Assembly: GCA_003255065.1 (NCBI GenBank)
Contig: QAOA01001289.1
Span: forward strand, 181,188 to 245,187
Direction of reading: 5' to 3'
DNA from: Cercis canadensis
Lineage: Eukaryota; Streptophyta; Magnoliopsida; Fabales; Fabaceae
Length of the DNA: 64,000 nucleotides
A model generated the notes under the pieces. The model saw only the letters and a program-made list of their open reading frames with translations. It was not told the origin of the DNA and made no database searches. Positions 53,232 to 64,000 of the stretch are shown here, piece by piece (positions within the stretch are counted from its first letter, which is position 1; the number at the start of each line of letters is the position of its first letter). A program made the position numbers and the translations under genes.

Positions 53232-56200
53232 TTTATATTTCTACTTCTTACAGTTTATTAAAGAATAGTAGCTAATAGAGTTACCAAAAGCTCAAAAACT
53301 AAGTGGTCACTCTGCTTAGAGTGTTGGAGTATCATGTGAGCACTCTTGTCTTGTAGAGGTAGCCTGCCATGGACATGGGCCCAGCTAGACTCAAACTTCT
53401 ATAGGGGAGAAACTTTAAATGTCTAAGGGTCTTTAAGAATTTTTTTTTTTTGAGGGGGCCAAACATAGATATTATAAATATAAATGTGAAAACATAAACA
53501 ATAATTTTGTAATTTTAAAAACTTTGGGGGTGCTAAGGACGGTCTGCCCCTGGCCATGCAGGCACCATATCTTGATATTTAGCAGCCACAAGCTCAAAGC
53601 TATATGCAGTATAATGTCACTGACTGTTCAGAATGTATCACCCACTTTCATTGATTTTTCTACAATTATATACAATACAAACATACTACTCTTAAGGTCT
53701 TTTAAATTTTTGAAAAATTCCCAAGTTCTGCAACAACATATTTACTTACTGGTTTAACAATCTGTGAAGCTCTTGTTTTGTTTCTTATGGCTCATTGTTG
53801 CTTTGTACTCACTCTGTCTTGTCCTTTTTTCACAGTGCTTACAGCAAATCATTAGGTCCCATTAAGACAAAGTTGTAGTTACTGTATTCCTTAGACAATA
53901 GTTCCCCTCTCTTTTGATATGAAAATATAGCTTGGAAAATAGTTGAGGTCTATACTTATAGAATAGGGCTATTTTATACTAACTACATAAGTTATTTTCA
54001 TATTCCCTGATTTTCTTTGCTGTTTTGAGGTCTAGCTATTAGTGATAATTGGGAATTATTGTTTAGTGGCAACATTCTACTATTGGTCTCTTTGCTGTTT
54101 TCAGGTCAGAACAATAAGGTTTGTGGCTGATTTTTCTGCTAAATCTCTATATATAGCCTATCTGTTCTGTTAAATTTCATGCATTGCTTAAAATTTTCCG
54201 CTTCATTTAGCTGGCTAGAACTTTGTTAAAAACAGAAAAATAAATGACAGTGGAATATAAAGGGAGGTGTGTTGAACAGAAATATGTTGAATAGAAGTAA
54301 GAAATGACAGTGTACTGTTAAATTTCTACTTAAGCCTTACTTAATGTGGTTGGGGTGGATCTCCGTTTGCTTGTGGCAGATATAATAAAAGTCTTTGTAG
54401 CTGTATTCTTTCTAAAACTAGTTATAGACATACATATGTACTTCACATTTACACAAATTTTTGCAAAAAGTCTGTACTTTCATAGTCTTCTAGAGGAACT
54501 ACAGTTAAAACAAAAGGTCACAATCTTCCACATAACTATAGCCAAAACACAAAGGATTTCCAATACATCCCCATGACAGCAACCTCTTTTAATTGTTAAT
54601 CTATTGGAGACCTTAAAGTCTTGTCACCACTGATATATCTTATAGCCTAATCAGATTAAGACAAATTGAAACTTTACATAGGACAGTTACTTTGAGAAAC
54701 CAGGTTACAAAACAAATTAAAAAATTGTTTTTTAATTAACCCAACCCAACGCTGCCTTCTTTTTCATGGTTTTGCTTGCTTTATAACTCCCTCAACATGA
54801 AATAAAATACTCAAAGAATGCAAACAGAGAATCCCATTTTTATTCATGGCCCATACTACATGCTAGAGCTGGAAATCTACTTAATTAGAGGCACATGTAC
54901 CTTAACTAAGAATTTATATATTTTTTATTTCAATTATGGCTGTTGATGAATTTGGGGACATCCAGGATGACAGTAGAGTCTAAAGGCTAGTTGTTATGAA
55001 GTTTGTAGCAGTAGCGTTAGCATCGGGGTTATGGAATATGTGAAGCACATAAGAATAACTTGGTTGGAAATGGGATCTCTGTTTTCTTTGCTTCAACAGT
55101 GGTCTCACATGGAGGCTTGGTGAAGGAGAGGGGAGGGATAAAGAAGATGAAATTTTTTAAAAAGAAAAAGTGCTTTAATTTTTAATGGGTCATGTGCCTT
55201 GCACATGACACTTAATTGGCAGCTTAATAGTAAAAGAATATTTTGAGTGCCACATTAGCAATTTTCCGTTAGTAGATGAATGGAGGACTAACGGACAGAC
55301 TAAAATTGCAAATTTTAGACAAACAAAAGGACGAAATTGTTGAGTTTTAAAATGGGGGGACTGATTCATAGGAATCATTAAAATAGGAGGACCAAAATTG
55401 CAATTAAGCCTTTGTTTTTCATACTTGTCTTAATTTCTATTTGAGAGAGACCTTGTTTTAGATTTTGGATTATTAATGAAATTCTTTTACTAAATGTATT
55501 ATGGATGTTGGACTAATAGAGATATGTATATTGACATTATAGAAATGGATCTATTTGTTTTATATGCTTTGTGAGAATTGTTGTGATTTGTGATTTGCAT
55601 TTTGATGTTATAGACGTGGACTTATTGTGACATGTATTTTGATGTTATAGACGTGGAAGATTCTTCCTCCTGCAACATACACTGCACGTATGTGGGGTGC
55701 TTGTGCTTTGTCTCTCTTTCATCTCTGTAGATAATCTCTCTCTTTAATCTATGGATTATTTCATTCATTAGGTTTTCTTTATATTTTTGTCTTCTAAATA
55801 ATAATTGCTTATTATCTGATCTTTAATGTAGTGAATCAAAGGGGATATGGAGTGCGTGGTGCAGGGAATTATAGAGACGCAGGTGGGTGACTTTCCACTT
55901 TCTTCTTTGGTTCAATTCCCTCTGAAGAATTTGGGAGATTTTCTGGAAATAATTTGATTTAGATTGATTGACTACTTTATAGCTGTCCTTCCTGTTTGAA
56001 TTTCTGTGTTCTGTGTCATAGTTATTGCTTGCTTTAATTTTTGAATTGTACAATGTGTTGTTAAAATAACAGCTTAAGGTGCTAAGAACCTCAAATAGCC
56101 TATGCACTGAGGCAGAAGGATGGGCAACTGACTGTAAAATGAGTTTTTCCTTTCTCTTTGACAAAAAGACAAAGATGCAAGTTTAAACACTGATGGGTTT

Positions 56201-57850
56201 CTCACACATGTCAAAGTTGAAACAAACCATTATATTTATGATGAAAACTTTGCTCTATGTGAGCTTGAAGTGAAGCATGGTATTTTTTTAACAAAAAGAA
56301 AAACAAGAATGACTAAGGACCCTATCTTGGGAGGATAGACAAAAGAAACACAACCAAAAAAAATATTTACTCAAAAAAGAATAAAAACTGTCTCAAAAGT
56401 AAAAGTATCTAGAAAAGTAGAAGAGATGAACTTGAAAACAAACCATAACATTCATAATGAAAGATTTGTGTCAAATTTTTGTGAGCTTGAAGTGAAAAAT
56501 GATTTTTTTTTAATTAATAAAAGGAATGACAAAAGTCATTGTCTTTGAAGGAAAGACAGAAGAAACACACACAATCATTTTTTTTGGAATCCCCTTTCTT
56601 GGTCCTATTGGGTTAAGTGTAAGTAATATGCTCTGAAAGCCTGCCAAGTATCAGTGTGCTTCTGCTATATCTGATGAAGGCCTGTCCTCAATTTTCTCAT
56701 CTTCTGTGTATCTATTTTCTCATATATATTTGGCTCTATGATTCCCTTAACTAACATACCTAGATGTCTTAAAGCAATGGAGGAGTTAAAGCTCAAAAGT
56801 TGGAATAAAAATAGTGGGACTGTGCCCTAAGCACCAGGTGCCTCTTCTTGGTTCTCATCTTGCAGTACTTACTGGGCCTGTGGCACACAATTCCTGCACC
56901 TGACTTGAGTAGCTATAAATTTCCCATCCGTACGAGTGCAGGGTAGAGAAATTTGAAAATGCTACTAAGCTTTGAGATGCTTTGATGATTGTAATTCTAT
57001 TTTCTTGAAATGATAGAGAAGTCTTCAACTTGTAACCTTCTCTTCTATTTGAAGGAATGAATCTATGACATGAACCCTTTTAGTAGTGTTGTCAAGAGTC
57101 ACATACACGTTAGAGACCTATACTTATATTAAACTACTAGTTCCCCTATCAAATATGCATCCTATGTGTCTGGCTAAAATGTTATTGAACTCAATACTGG
57201 ACACTGACAAATGTTTTCTCCTTCTTTTCCTTCATTTAGACAATTTTGGGGCACATATCTTGGTTATCTTTTGCTCTTTGGAATGAGTGAGAATGAACAA
57301 TTGCTTTTTATGAGATCTATAACTTCTTATGTATTTAACTCTAGAAGCTTTGATGTTATTTTCATGGTGTCATTAATATGTTACTTATTTTAATTATTGT
57401 ATTGGTGATGTTTCACAATCATTTAGTATACTTTTACATATACATACATAGATAGGCACAAACACACAGGCACACACAACATATACACATATATCTTCTG
57501 CTTTAGGTTATTGTTATCAGCTTCTAAATTCCTCTCCAAATCTCAATTCTTTTGTATGTAAACCCTCTTAGTGTATCCTTGATTGTGCTGTCCATTGTGC
57601 CTTTTGAGATAGCTCATCATATCCTCTTTTAGAATATGCTTTGTTCAATTGTTATAATTTTTTATTAGATGACGTTTTGGTAGCTTGGTTAAACATGATG
57701 TTATATTTTATTGGATTCTGTATGTATTTGAAATCTTAGCATGTGAGAAAACATTGTTCATCTAATGTCCATTCACTTTTGTATTCATTCTAATTATGTT
57801 GTTATGTGATGGAATGTTTTATCAAAAAAAAAAAGAAAAAAGAAATTGCA
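53232..57850. other. Unassigned AT-rich DNA, no supportable gene
   Basis: No protein or RNA gene recognised. 55375-55411 ends CAAAATTGCAATTAAGCC, the same terminus as the MITE at 52683-53231, without a visible partner. GTCATGTGCCTTGCACATGAC at 55189-55209 is a short perfect hairpin. A possible short exon with AG/GT borders (55832-55880, NQRGYGVRGAGNYRD) is noted only. Confidence 0.4.
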
Positions 57851-58055
57851 TGATGGAATATAATAGTGATTGTTTGAATTAATTAGCTAATATTTCCCAT
57901 GTAGCTATTTCCTATTCTGTTGTTCCCACATAGTTATAGTTCCTATGTAAATTATGTTCCCTATGTAATTGTTTCCCATGCTGTTATTTATTGTACAGCA
58001 TATATAAATAAGAGAAGTGAGATCCTACTCTCACACACTTTCAGTCAATCTCACA
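57851..58055 (+). repeat. Copia3 5' LTR
   Basis: About 205 bp, TGATGGAATATAATAG to AATCTCACA. TATA box CATATATAAATA (57999-58010). It is followed at once by TGGTATTAGAGCA (58056-58068), a primer-binding site for initiator tRNA-Met with one change. The left boundary is chosen as the TG nearest the LTR-like start and could be some bases off; the 3' LTR is not in the window. Confidence 0.75.
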
Positions 58056-58516
58056 TGGTATTAGAGCAATTTCTGTGAGAAATTTCTCTTTCTCTTTCCC
58101 GCTGTGTTTCCTCCAGTGGTGTCTCTTCCTTTTCTGCTGTGCTCTACTTCCAGCAGTCCTTTTATTAAAGTTTTAGTGGCTGTGTTCCAATCCAGCCGCC
58201 CTAAGGTTCATATTTCGGAAATCCAGCATCACCATCAAACTCAGAAAGTACCGAACGCCCTAATCCCCGAAGCTCGCCAACATTCGCCACCCCACACGCC
58301 TCCTGTATCTCTGCGCGTGGTTCCCATGCGTCGCCTATTGTCCTGGCGCGTGAAAGCACGTCAAATCACCAGTTGTGGTGAATTTTCCCAGTTTGTCTCC
58401 TCAGCGTGTTTACAACCTATTCCCAGCTCCGTTCTACCATTATCATACCTTTCAGTTATTATTTTAGATCTATTTCTTTCCTTGAGTACATTCCTTCCTA
58501 ATTTTTATATACCAGC

Positions 58517-59634
58517 ATGGCTACTTCAGGCATTAGGTCTTCTGAACGGCAATCAATTCTTAGTTTCTCCTCCACTCCTATCATTTACCCTGAGAAACTG
58601 ACTGGTTCAGCCAACTGTCTGTCCTAGTCAGCTTCTGTGGAATTGTGGTTTCAAGGACAGGGCTATGATGACCACTTGGTGACACAAGCTCAGGATATTC
58701 CTAACAAAGATCAGCCAAGGTGGAAGCAGATTGATGCCTACCTCTGCAATGTCCTATGGCAAAGCATCGATCGTTCCATCATTGGTCAATACCGGCCATA
58801 TTGTACATGTTATGAACTTTGGAACAAAGCTAAGAAGTTGTACTCCAATGATATCAACCGCCTTTATACCATTGTTTCCGGAATGAAGACCATCAAGAAA
58901 CAAGATCTGGACATGCAGACATATTTGGGGCAGATTGGGACACTTATGCAAGAATTCAAGGAGTTGATGCCCTTCTCTGCTGATATTGCCAAACAAGAGG
59001 AGCAATGTGGAAAATTCTTTATGGTGCTTGCTCTTGTTGGACTACCTCTGAATTGGACTCAGTTCGTAATCAAATACTGGCAAGCCCCATCATTCCTAGC
59101 ATGGACTCTATGTTTGAACAGTTGATTCGTGTTTCAGCTCCGACAAGTGTTTCTGAGATTACTCCTACTATTGATTCTGCCATCTTGGCTTCCCTGGCAA
59201 ACAATAGATTTGACCATTGAAGAAGTCGTGGTGGGGGTCGTCATGACCAATGTTCCCGCCATCGGGAACGTCCCTATTGCACTTACTGCCATAAACTGGG
59301 CCATATTGTGGATCATTGCTTTATTCTCAGAGATAAAACCAAGTCTGCTAACATTGCTCAATCTGTTCAACCTGGATCTTCTGGCAACATGTCTGTATCT
59401 GTTGCTGAATACAATGAGTTCCTAAAATTTCGCAAGACTAGCAATCAAGCTTCTCCACTTCCCCCATTGCTCAGATTGGTAATCCTATTGCTTGCCTCTT
59501 TCAGTCATCCTCCCTTGGACCTTGGGTTATTGATTCTGGTGCTTCTGATCATATGTCTGGTAACATAGATTTATTTTCTACCCTTACTTATTTTGATTCT
59601 TTATCTTCTGTTACCCTAGCTAATAGTGTCAAGA
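58517..59634 (+). pseudogene. Copia3 Gag and protease start, broken
   Basis: Gag begins at 58517 (MATSGIRSSERQ), but TAG at 58625-58627 stands where copia Gag has a conserved Trp (LS-W-SASVELWF). It continues ELWFQGQGYDDHLV, then a frameshift near 59040-59060 leads to SVRNQILASPIIPSMDSMFE. A CCHC knuckle CTYCHKLGHIVDHC is at about 59280-59320. The protease WVIDSGASDHMSGN (DSG intact) lies at about 59520-59565 in yet another frame. The interval 58069-58516 is a non-coding leader. Confidence 0.82.
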
Positions 59635-59880
59635 TGTAAATAGGCTGTAAACAGATTAGGAAGTAATTTGAAATCTCTTAAATTAAGGGATTTGATTACA
59701 TAGAGTTTAAAATTAGATAGAAATTAAATCCCTTAAATGGAGGGATTCAGGTAGATGGTATAGTTTCCTATTTTAGAGTAATTTAGTTCCTGATTTTCCT
59801 CTTGTAATCTTCTATATAACACCATGTATCATCAACTGACTGAATAAGAGAATCAGAAGTTTTCCTTCTGTATTTGTTAC
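59635..59880 (+). repeat. Copia4 5' LTR
   Basis: About 246 bp with TATA box CTATATAAC (59812-59820). The 3' edge is set by the PBS at 59882. It does not end in a clear CA, so the boundary is approximate. Confidence 0.8.
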
Positions 59881-60004
59881 TTGGTATCAGAGCCCTAGGG
59901 CTTTCCTAGGGATTCCACCTGTGCAGCCTTCATTGCTGTCACCATTTCTTATTCCTACTTTCTGATCAGACAGCCTTAATTGCTGCAAATTTCCTTCCTT
60001 CATC

Positions 60005-60900
60005 ATGTCAACCTCCAATTCTGAGGAATCCAATTCTGTTCAAAAAATTGGGGAGTTGCAGAATATTCGGGCCTCCTATAGGCTCAATGGGAAGAACTAC
60101 CTCAAATGGTCTCAATTTGTTCGCACATACCTCAAAGGCAAAGGAAGACTGAGCCATCTTCTTGGAACAAAACCAGCAAAGAATGATCCGAAATTCGAAG
60201 CATGGGATGAGGAGGATTCCATGATAATGTCCTGGCTATGGGACTCCATGGAACCCATGATTAGTGATACATGCATGTTCATGTCTACAGCAAAGGAAAT
60301 TTGGGACTTTATTCATCATACATATTTGAAAGCCTGAGATGCTGCTCAAATGTACGAGATCAAGATCAAAACTGCAGCTACTAAGCAAGGAAACAAACCT
60401 GTCACAGAATATGCAAACCTGCTGCAAAACCTATGGCAAGAGCTTGATCATTATCTAGTCTTTGAGATGAAATGCCCTGAAGATGCTGCCATCTTGAAGA
60501 ACTTCATGGAAAGAGACCGTGTCTAGGATTTTTTGGCTGGACTGAACCCTGAATATGATCAGGTCAGGATTCAAATCCTTGGCAAGGAGGACACACCGTC
60601 TCTAGAAGAGACAATTTCATTAATTCGAGCAGAAGAAAGCCGAAGGAACATTATGCTTGAACCACAAACTGTGGATGGATCAGCCCTAGCAACAAAAACA
60701 GCCCCATCAAGAGAAAGGAAAGCAGGATCTGTCCAAATACCCGTGGAAGGAGAACAAGGACAATCTCTGGTGCACCTATTGCAAGAAACCAAGACACACA
60801 AAAGAAAAGTGTTGGAAGCTGAATGGTAAGCCACCAAGCCGAGAGTGGGGAAACCATGAGGGGCAGCAGAGACCACAAGCACATATGGCAGAGCAGTCCA
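60005..60900 (+). pseudogene. Copia4 Gag, broken
   Basis: It starts at 60005 (MSTSNSEESNSVQKIGELQN) with the copia Gag motif YRLNGKNYLKWSQFVRTYLK. An in-frame TGA stands at 60335-60337, then DAAQMYEIKIKTAA and LAGLNPEYDQVRIQILG, with TAG at about 60524 (RDRV*DFLAGL). A CCHC knuckle CTYCKKPRHTKEKC (about 60770-60815) is in a different frame from the preceding Gag. Confidence 0.87.
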
Positions 60901-60962
60901 AAACTGAGTGAAACCCTGTAACAGGAGGGTTCAATGGTGAAGAAATTGAGTGGCTAAGAAGC

Positions 60963-62384
60963 TTGTTAGGGTCTCTTGAGAAACCTTTTGGAGCTTGTTC
61001 TCTGGCTCTTTCAGATAAATCTTCATTCCCTTTTTGTTTGAATGCCTCAGAATTTTTTTTTGACAATTTTTGGATAATAGATTTGGGTGCCACAGACCAT
61101 ATGACCCCCACATCTCAACCTTTTCACACCTATACCCCATGCCCAAGTAGCAGGAAAATTGTGGTGGCCAATGGCTCTTTCGCTACCGTTGCTGGGTTTG
61201 GAGATATACATATTACACCTACCCCTATCCTAAAAAATGTCCTCCATGTACCTAAACTATCGGCCAGCCTTGTTTCCATTCAAAAACTTAGCCATGATCT
61301 TAAATGTTATGCTGTTTTCTTCCCTTCTTATTGTGTTTTTCAGGAACAGGTCTCGGGGAGGAGGATTGGACTTGCTAAGGAAAGGAACGGCCTTTATTAT
61401 CTTGAACCATCTCAGAAAACTAGAAGCCACTTGTCTTTATCTCTCCTTAGTTCCTCCAATAAAGATACCATTTGGCTGTATCATCTTCGCCTAGGTCATC
61501 CATCCTTTCAAGTTGTAAAAGTCATGTTCCCTAAGTTGTTTCAAGGACTAGATATTTCTGAGTTTCATTGTGAAAGTTGTGAATTAGCAAAACATACTCG
61601 TGTATCTTTTCCTGTCAGCAATAAAAGAAGTTCTCATCCTTTCCATCTAATTCATAGTGACATATGGGGTCCTTCTACTATACCTAATATTTATGGGGCT
61701 CGTTGGTTTGTATCTCTAATTGATGATTGCACTCGGGTTACATGGATCTTCCTTCTCAAACAAAAATCAGATGTTAGCACTGTTATACCCAATTTCCACT
61801 CAATGATTCAAAACCAATTTGGGGTCAAAATAAAGAGGTTTAGGACAGACAATGCTAGAGACTACTTCAACCAGATTCTGTCACCATACTTTCAATCACA
61901 GGGCATTATCCATGAGTCATCATGTGTTTACACACCTCAACAAAATGGGGTAGCTGAGAGGAAAAATGGACATTTACTCAACACTACCCGAGCCTTACTT
62001 TTCCAAGGAAATGTACCTAAGTCCTATTGGGGAGAGGCTGTTCTTACTGCTGCATATATGATAAATAGACTTCCCTCACAAGTGTTAGACAATAAAAGTC
62101 CCATAGAGATACTTAACAGTTTCTATCCTCACTTCAGAACCTCTAATGGCCTCACACCTAGGGTATTTGGGTGTACTGCCTTTGTTCACAACCACAATCA
62201 ACATAGAGGCAAACTAGACCCACGAGCCATTAAATGTGTCTTCCTTGGTTACTCTTCTACTCAAAAGGCCTACAAGTGTTACAATCCTTCATCCAGTAAA
62301 TTCTATATCTCTGCAGATGTTGTACATTTACAGAAAATGCTATGTTTTTCTCCAAATCCTCTCTTAAGGGGGAGATTTCAATGA
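60963..62384 (+). pseudogene. Copia4 protease-integrase
   Basis: A 473-codon open piece. The protease active site reads WIIDLGATDHMT, where the DSG Ser is replaced by Leu. GAG-pre shows YHLRLGHPSFQVV. Integrase has LIHSDIWGP (catalytic Asp), RTDNARDYF (second Asp; the usual Glu of DNGGEY is changed) and QQNGVAERKNGHL (Glu). The C-terminal part has FGCTAFVHNHNQHRGKLDPR and KCVFLGYSSTQKAYKCYNP. The frame then breaks at 62384 (QKMLCF instead of a long DVTF-like segment). The in-frame Met at 60963 is not a real start. Confidence 0.9.
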
Positions 62385-64000
62385 TGGAAAATAATACTTG
62401 TGAGGCTTTTGAACCTCTTAAAACCCTTGACCTCCCTCCTATTCCAGCCTGTATGGCTGAACCCAAGTCTGAGTCCTCTGAGCCACTCATATCTGAGTCT
62501 CCTAAGTCTAGTTCTGAACCAGGTCCTACCCCAACCAGTGTCCCAACAGTGTCACTGAAAATTTGCCAAGGTTCTCCCAAGTATATTCAAGAAGAAAGGC
62601 TGTTCCAGAACTGAAACAAGTCCAATAATCCAACTCAGAATCTGGGAATGACATCACGGTAAGATCTGACCTACCTTTCACACACAATTTGTTGAAACAT
62701 CTGCTGACACAACAGCCCCTGTAGAACTTCCCATTGCTGTTAGAAAAGGTATTAGAGAATGCACTAAACGACCTCTCTATCCACACTCTCACTATGTCTC
62801 TCTTAAACACATGTCACCAGCCCACAAAAAATTCATTGTTAGTTTAAACACCATTGCAATCCCTAGTACTTTTCTGAGGCATTGTCAAAAAGGGAATGGA
62901 GGGCTGCTATGAAAGAGATGAGTGCATTGGAAAAAAATAAAACATGGGAGATTGTTGAGAGACCGAAAGGGAAAAACATCGTTGATTGTAAGTGGATTTT
63001 CACACTGAAATACATGGCTGATGGATCCCTTGAGAGGTATAAAGCACGATTAGTGGCCAAAGGGTATACTCAGATTTATGGGGTTGATTATTAGGAAACT
63101 TTTGCCCCAGTTGCAAAAATGAATACTGTGAGAATTCTGTTATCGCTAGCTGCCCACTTCAATTGGCCACTCCTACAGTATGATGTTAAGAATGCATTCC
63201 TTCATGGTGACTTGGATGAAGAAATATACACGAACATCCCACCAAGATTTAGGGGAGACACTGGTAACAAAGTGTGCAAGCTGAAAAAGGCTCTATATGG
63301 GTTAAAACAATCTCCTAGAGCATGGTTTGGGAAATTTGCAAAGGTTATGAAAGATTCTGGGTATAAACAAAGCCAAGGTGACCACACTCTCTTCATTAAA
63401 CACTCAGCTACTGGGGTGACAACTCTTCTAGTATATGTAGACGACATCATAGTGACTGGAAATGATGAGAGAGGGAGGAATGAATTGAGGCAGAGACTAG
63501 TAAAGGAGTTTGAGATAAAAGAACTTGGGAGACTAAAGTACTTCCTCGGGATTGAGGTGGCACATTCCACACAAGGAATCTTCATATCTCAGCAAAAATA
63601 TGTGACTGATTTACTAGTGGATACAGGGAAGATTGGATGTAAGCCTGTCTCTACCCCAATGGATCCAAACCATAAATTGGGAGAAGCCAAAGAGGAACCA
63701 GCTGTTGATAAAGGAATGTACCAAAGGTTAGTTGGTAAACTAATATATCTTCTTCACACTTGGCCAGACATAGCATACTCAGTGAATGTGCTCAGCCAAT
63801 TTATGCATGATCCTAGAGAACCTCATCTTCAAGCAGCATACAGGGTGCTGCATTACTTGAAAGGCAATCCAGGAAAGGGAATCTTATTCAAGAGAAAAAA
63901 TAATCTTCCTATAGAAGCATATACTAATGCAGACTATGCAGGCTCCCTAGTAGATAGAAGATCAACTACAGGGTATTGTACATTCCTTGGAGGAAATCTG
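62385..64000 (+). pseudogene. Copia4 reverse transcriptase and partial RNase H (runs off window)
   Basis: A linker (62385-62880) is spread over several frames. RT begins near 62882 (REWRAAMKEMSALEKNKTWE, KARLVAKGYTQ) and has TAG at 63092-63094 (VDY*ETFAPVAK). It is then open to the window edge: LLQYDVKNAFLHGDL, KKALYGLKQSPRAWF, VYVDDIIVTGN (active site intact), LGRLKYFLGIEVA, STPMDPNHKLGE, and the RNase H start EAYTNADYAGS. The RNase H Asp-containing motif, usually YSDADWAG, reads YTNADYAG. One stop and upstream frameshifts inactivate it. Confidence 0.9.

Larger units (their letters stand above)
57851..59634 (+). mobile_element. Copia3: 5' part of a copia element, interrupted by Copia4
   Basis: A short 5' LTR (57851-58055) is followed by a PBS, a leader, broken gag, CCHC knuckle and protease start. 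The sequence is cut after LANSVKM by the LTR of Copia4. The rest of Copia3 should lie beyond the window's right edge. Confidence 0.85.
59635..64000 (+). mobile_element. Copia4: copia element inserted in Copia3, 3' end outside window
   Basis: The 5' LTR (59635 to about 59880) begins TGTAAATAGGCTG, and TGGTATCAGAGC follows at 59882-59893. Gag, protease, integrase, RT and part of RNase H follow on the plus strand. The 3' LTR and the second TSD copy (CAAGA at 59630-59634 expected) lie beyond 64000. Several stops and frameshifts show it is defective. Confidence 0.9.

Noticed and set aside
55189..55209. Perfect 9-bp hairpin GTCATGTGC/GCACATGAC as a terminator or miRNA precursor
   Set aside because: Too short for a miRNA precursor, and no adjacent gene to terminate.
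55832..55880. Short putative exon NQRGYGVRGAGNYRD with AG/GT borders
   Set aside because: Too short, no neighbours or homology; AG/GT pairs are common by chance.
58104..58601. 165-codon frame upstream of Copia3 gag
   Set aside because: It overlaps the leader and the true Gag start (58517) in another frame, and shows no domain.

Overview
The window is nuclear DNA of a flowering plant, most likely a eudicot. It is AT-rich and filled with plant transposable-element families: Ty1/copia, Athila-type Ty3/gypsy, an L1-like LINE with an RNase H domain, hAT, CACTA and Mutator-like elements, plus an endogenous pararetrovirus. The only host-gene traces are fragments carried inside DNA transposons: ribosomal protein L34, an RSH1-type (p)ppGpp synthetase/hydrolase, and a WSD1-type wax ester synthase. 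I found no intact host gene, tRNA, rRNA or CRISPR array. Almost every element is decayed.

Region by region. (1) 1-5876 looks like the right part of a CACTA element that begins left of the window. It carries minus-strand exon fragments of RSH1 (about 2533-2631 and 3559-3744) and RPL34 (5023-5332, with its telo-box), and holds an internally deleted hAT element (332-2404, 8-bp TSD). A second, mutated CACTA-like end lies near 7076. (2) 7293-25865 is one minus-strand LINE of roughly 6 kb flanked by TACATCTTACT. It is split by three insertions: a decayed copia (7626-12409, 'Copia1'), a Mutator-like element carrying a WSD1 exon (14148-16044, 'MULE1', 9-bp TSD), and a young copia (19482-25360, 'Copia2', TSD GGAAC) with an uninterrupted polyprotein. 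(3) 26333-37189 is an Athila-type gypsy element with 1.48-kb LTRs, a large pol deletion and an extra 3' ORF. (4) 40885-50205 is a minus-strand endogenous caulimovirid with a terminal repeat around its primer-binding site, next to a TA repeat and split by a second Mutator-like element of the MULE1 family (45037-46534, 'MULE2'). A small hAT MITE (40247-40811) sits beside it. (5) 50.4-57.8 kb is gene-poor DNA with a foldback MITE (52683-53231). (6) 57851-64000 is a plus-strand copia ('Copia3') interrupted in its protease by another copia ('Copia4') that runs off the window.

Functionally the window is a layered record of insertions. Rejoined reading frames and target-site duplications give the order: LINE before Copia1, MULE1 and Copia2; pararetrovirus before MULE2; Copia3 before Copia4; CACTA before hAT. 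Copia2 is the only element that looks potentially autonomous. In nearly all the others, catalytic or zinc-binding residues have been replaced, often by changes that fit C-to-T decay.
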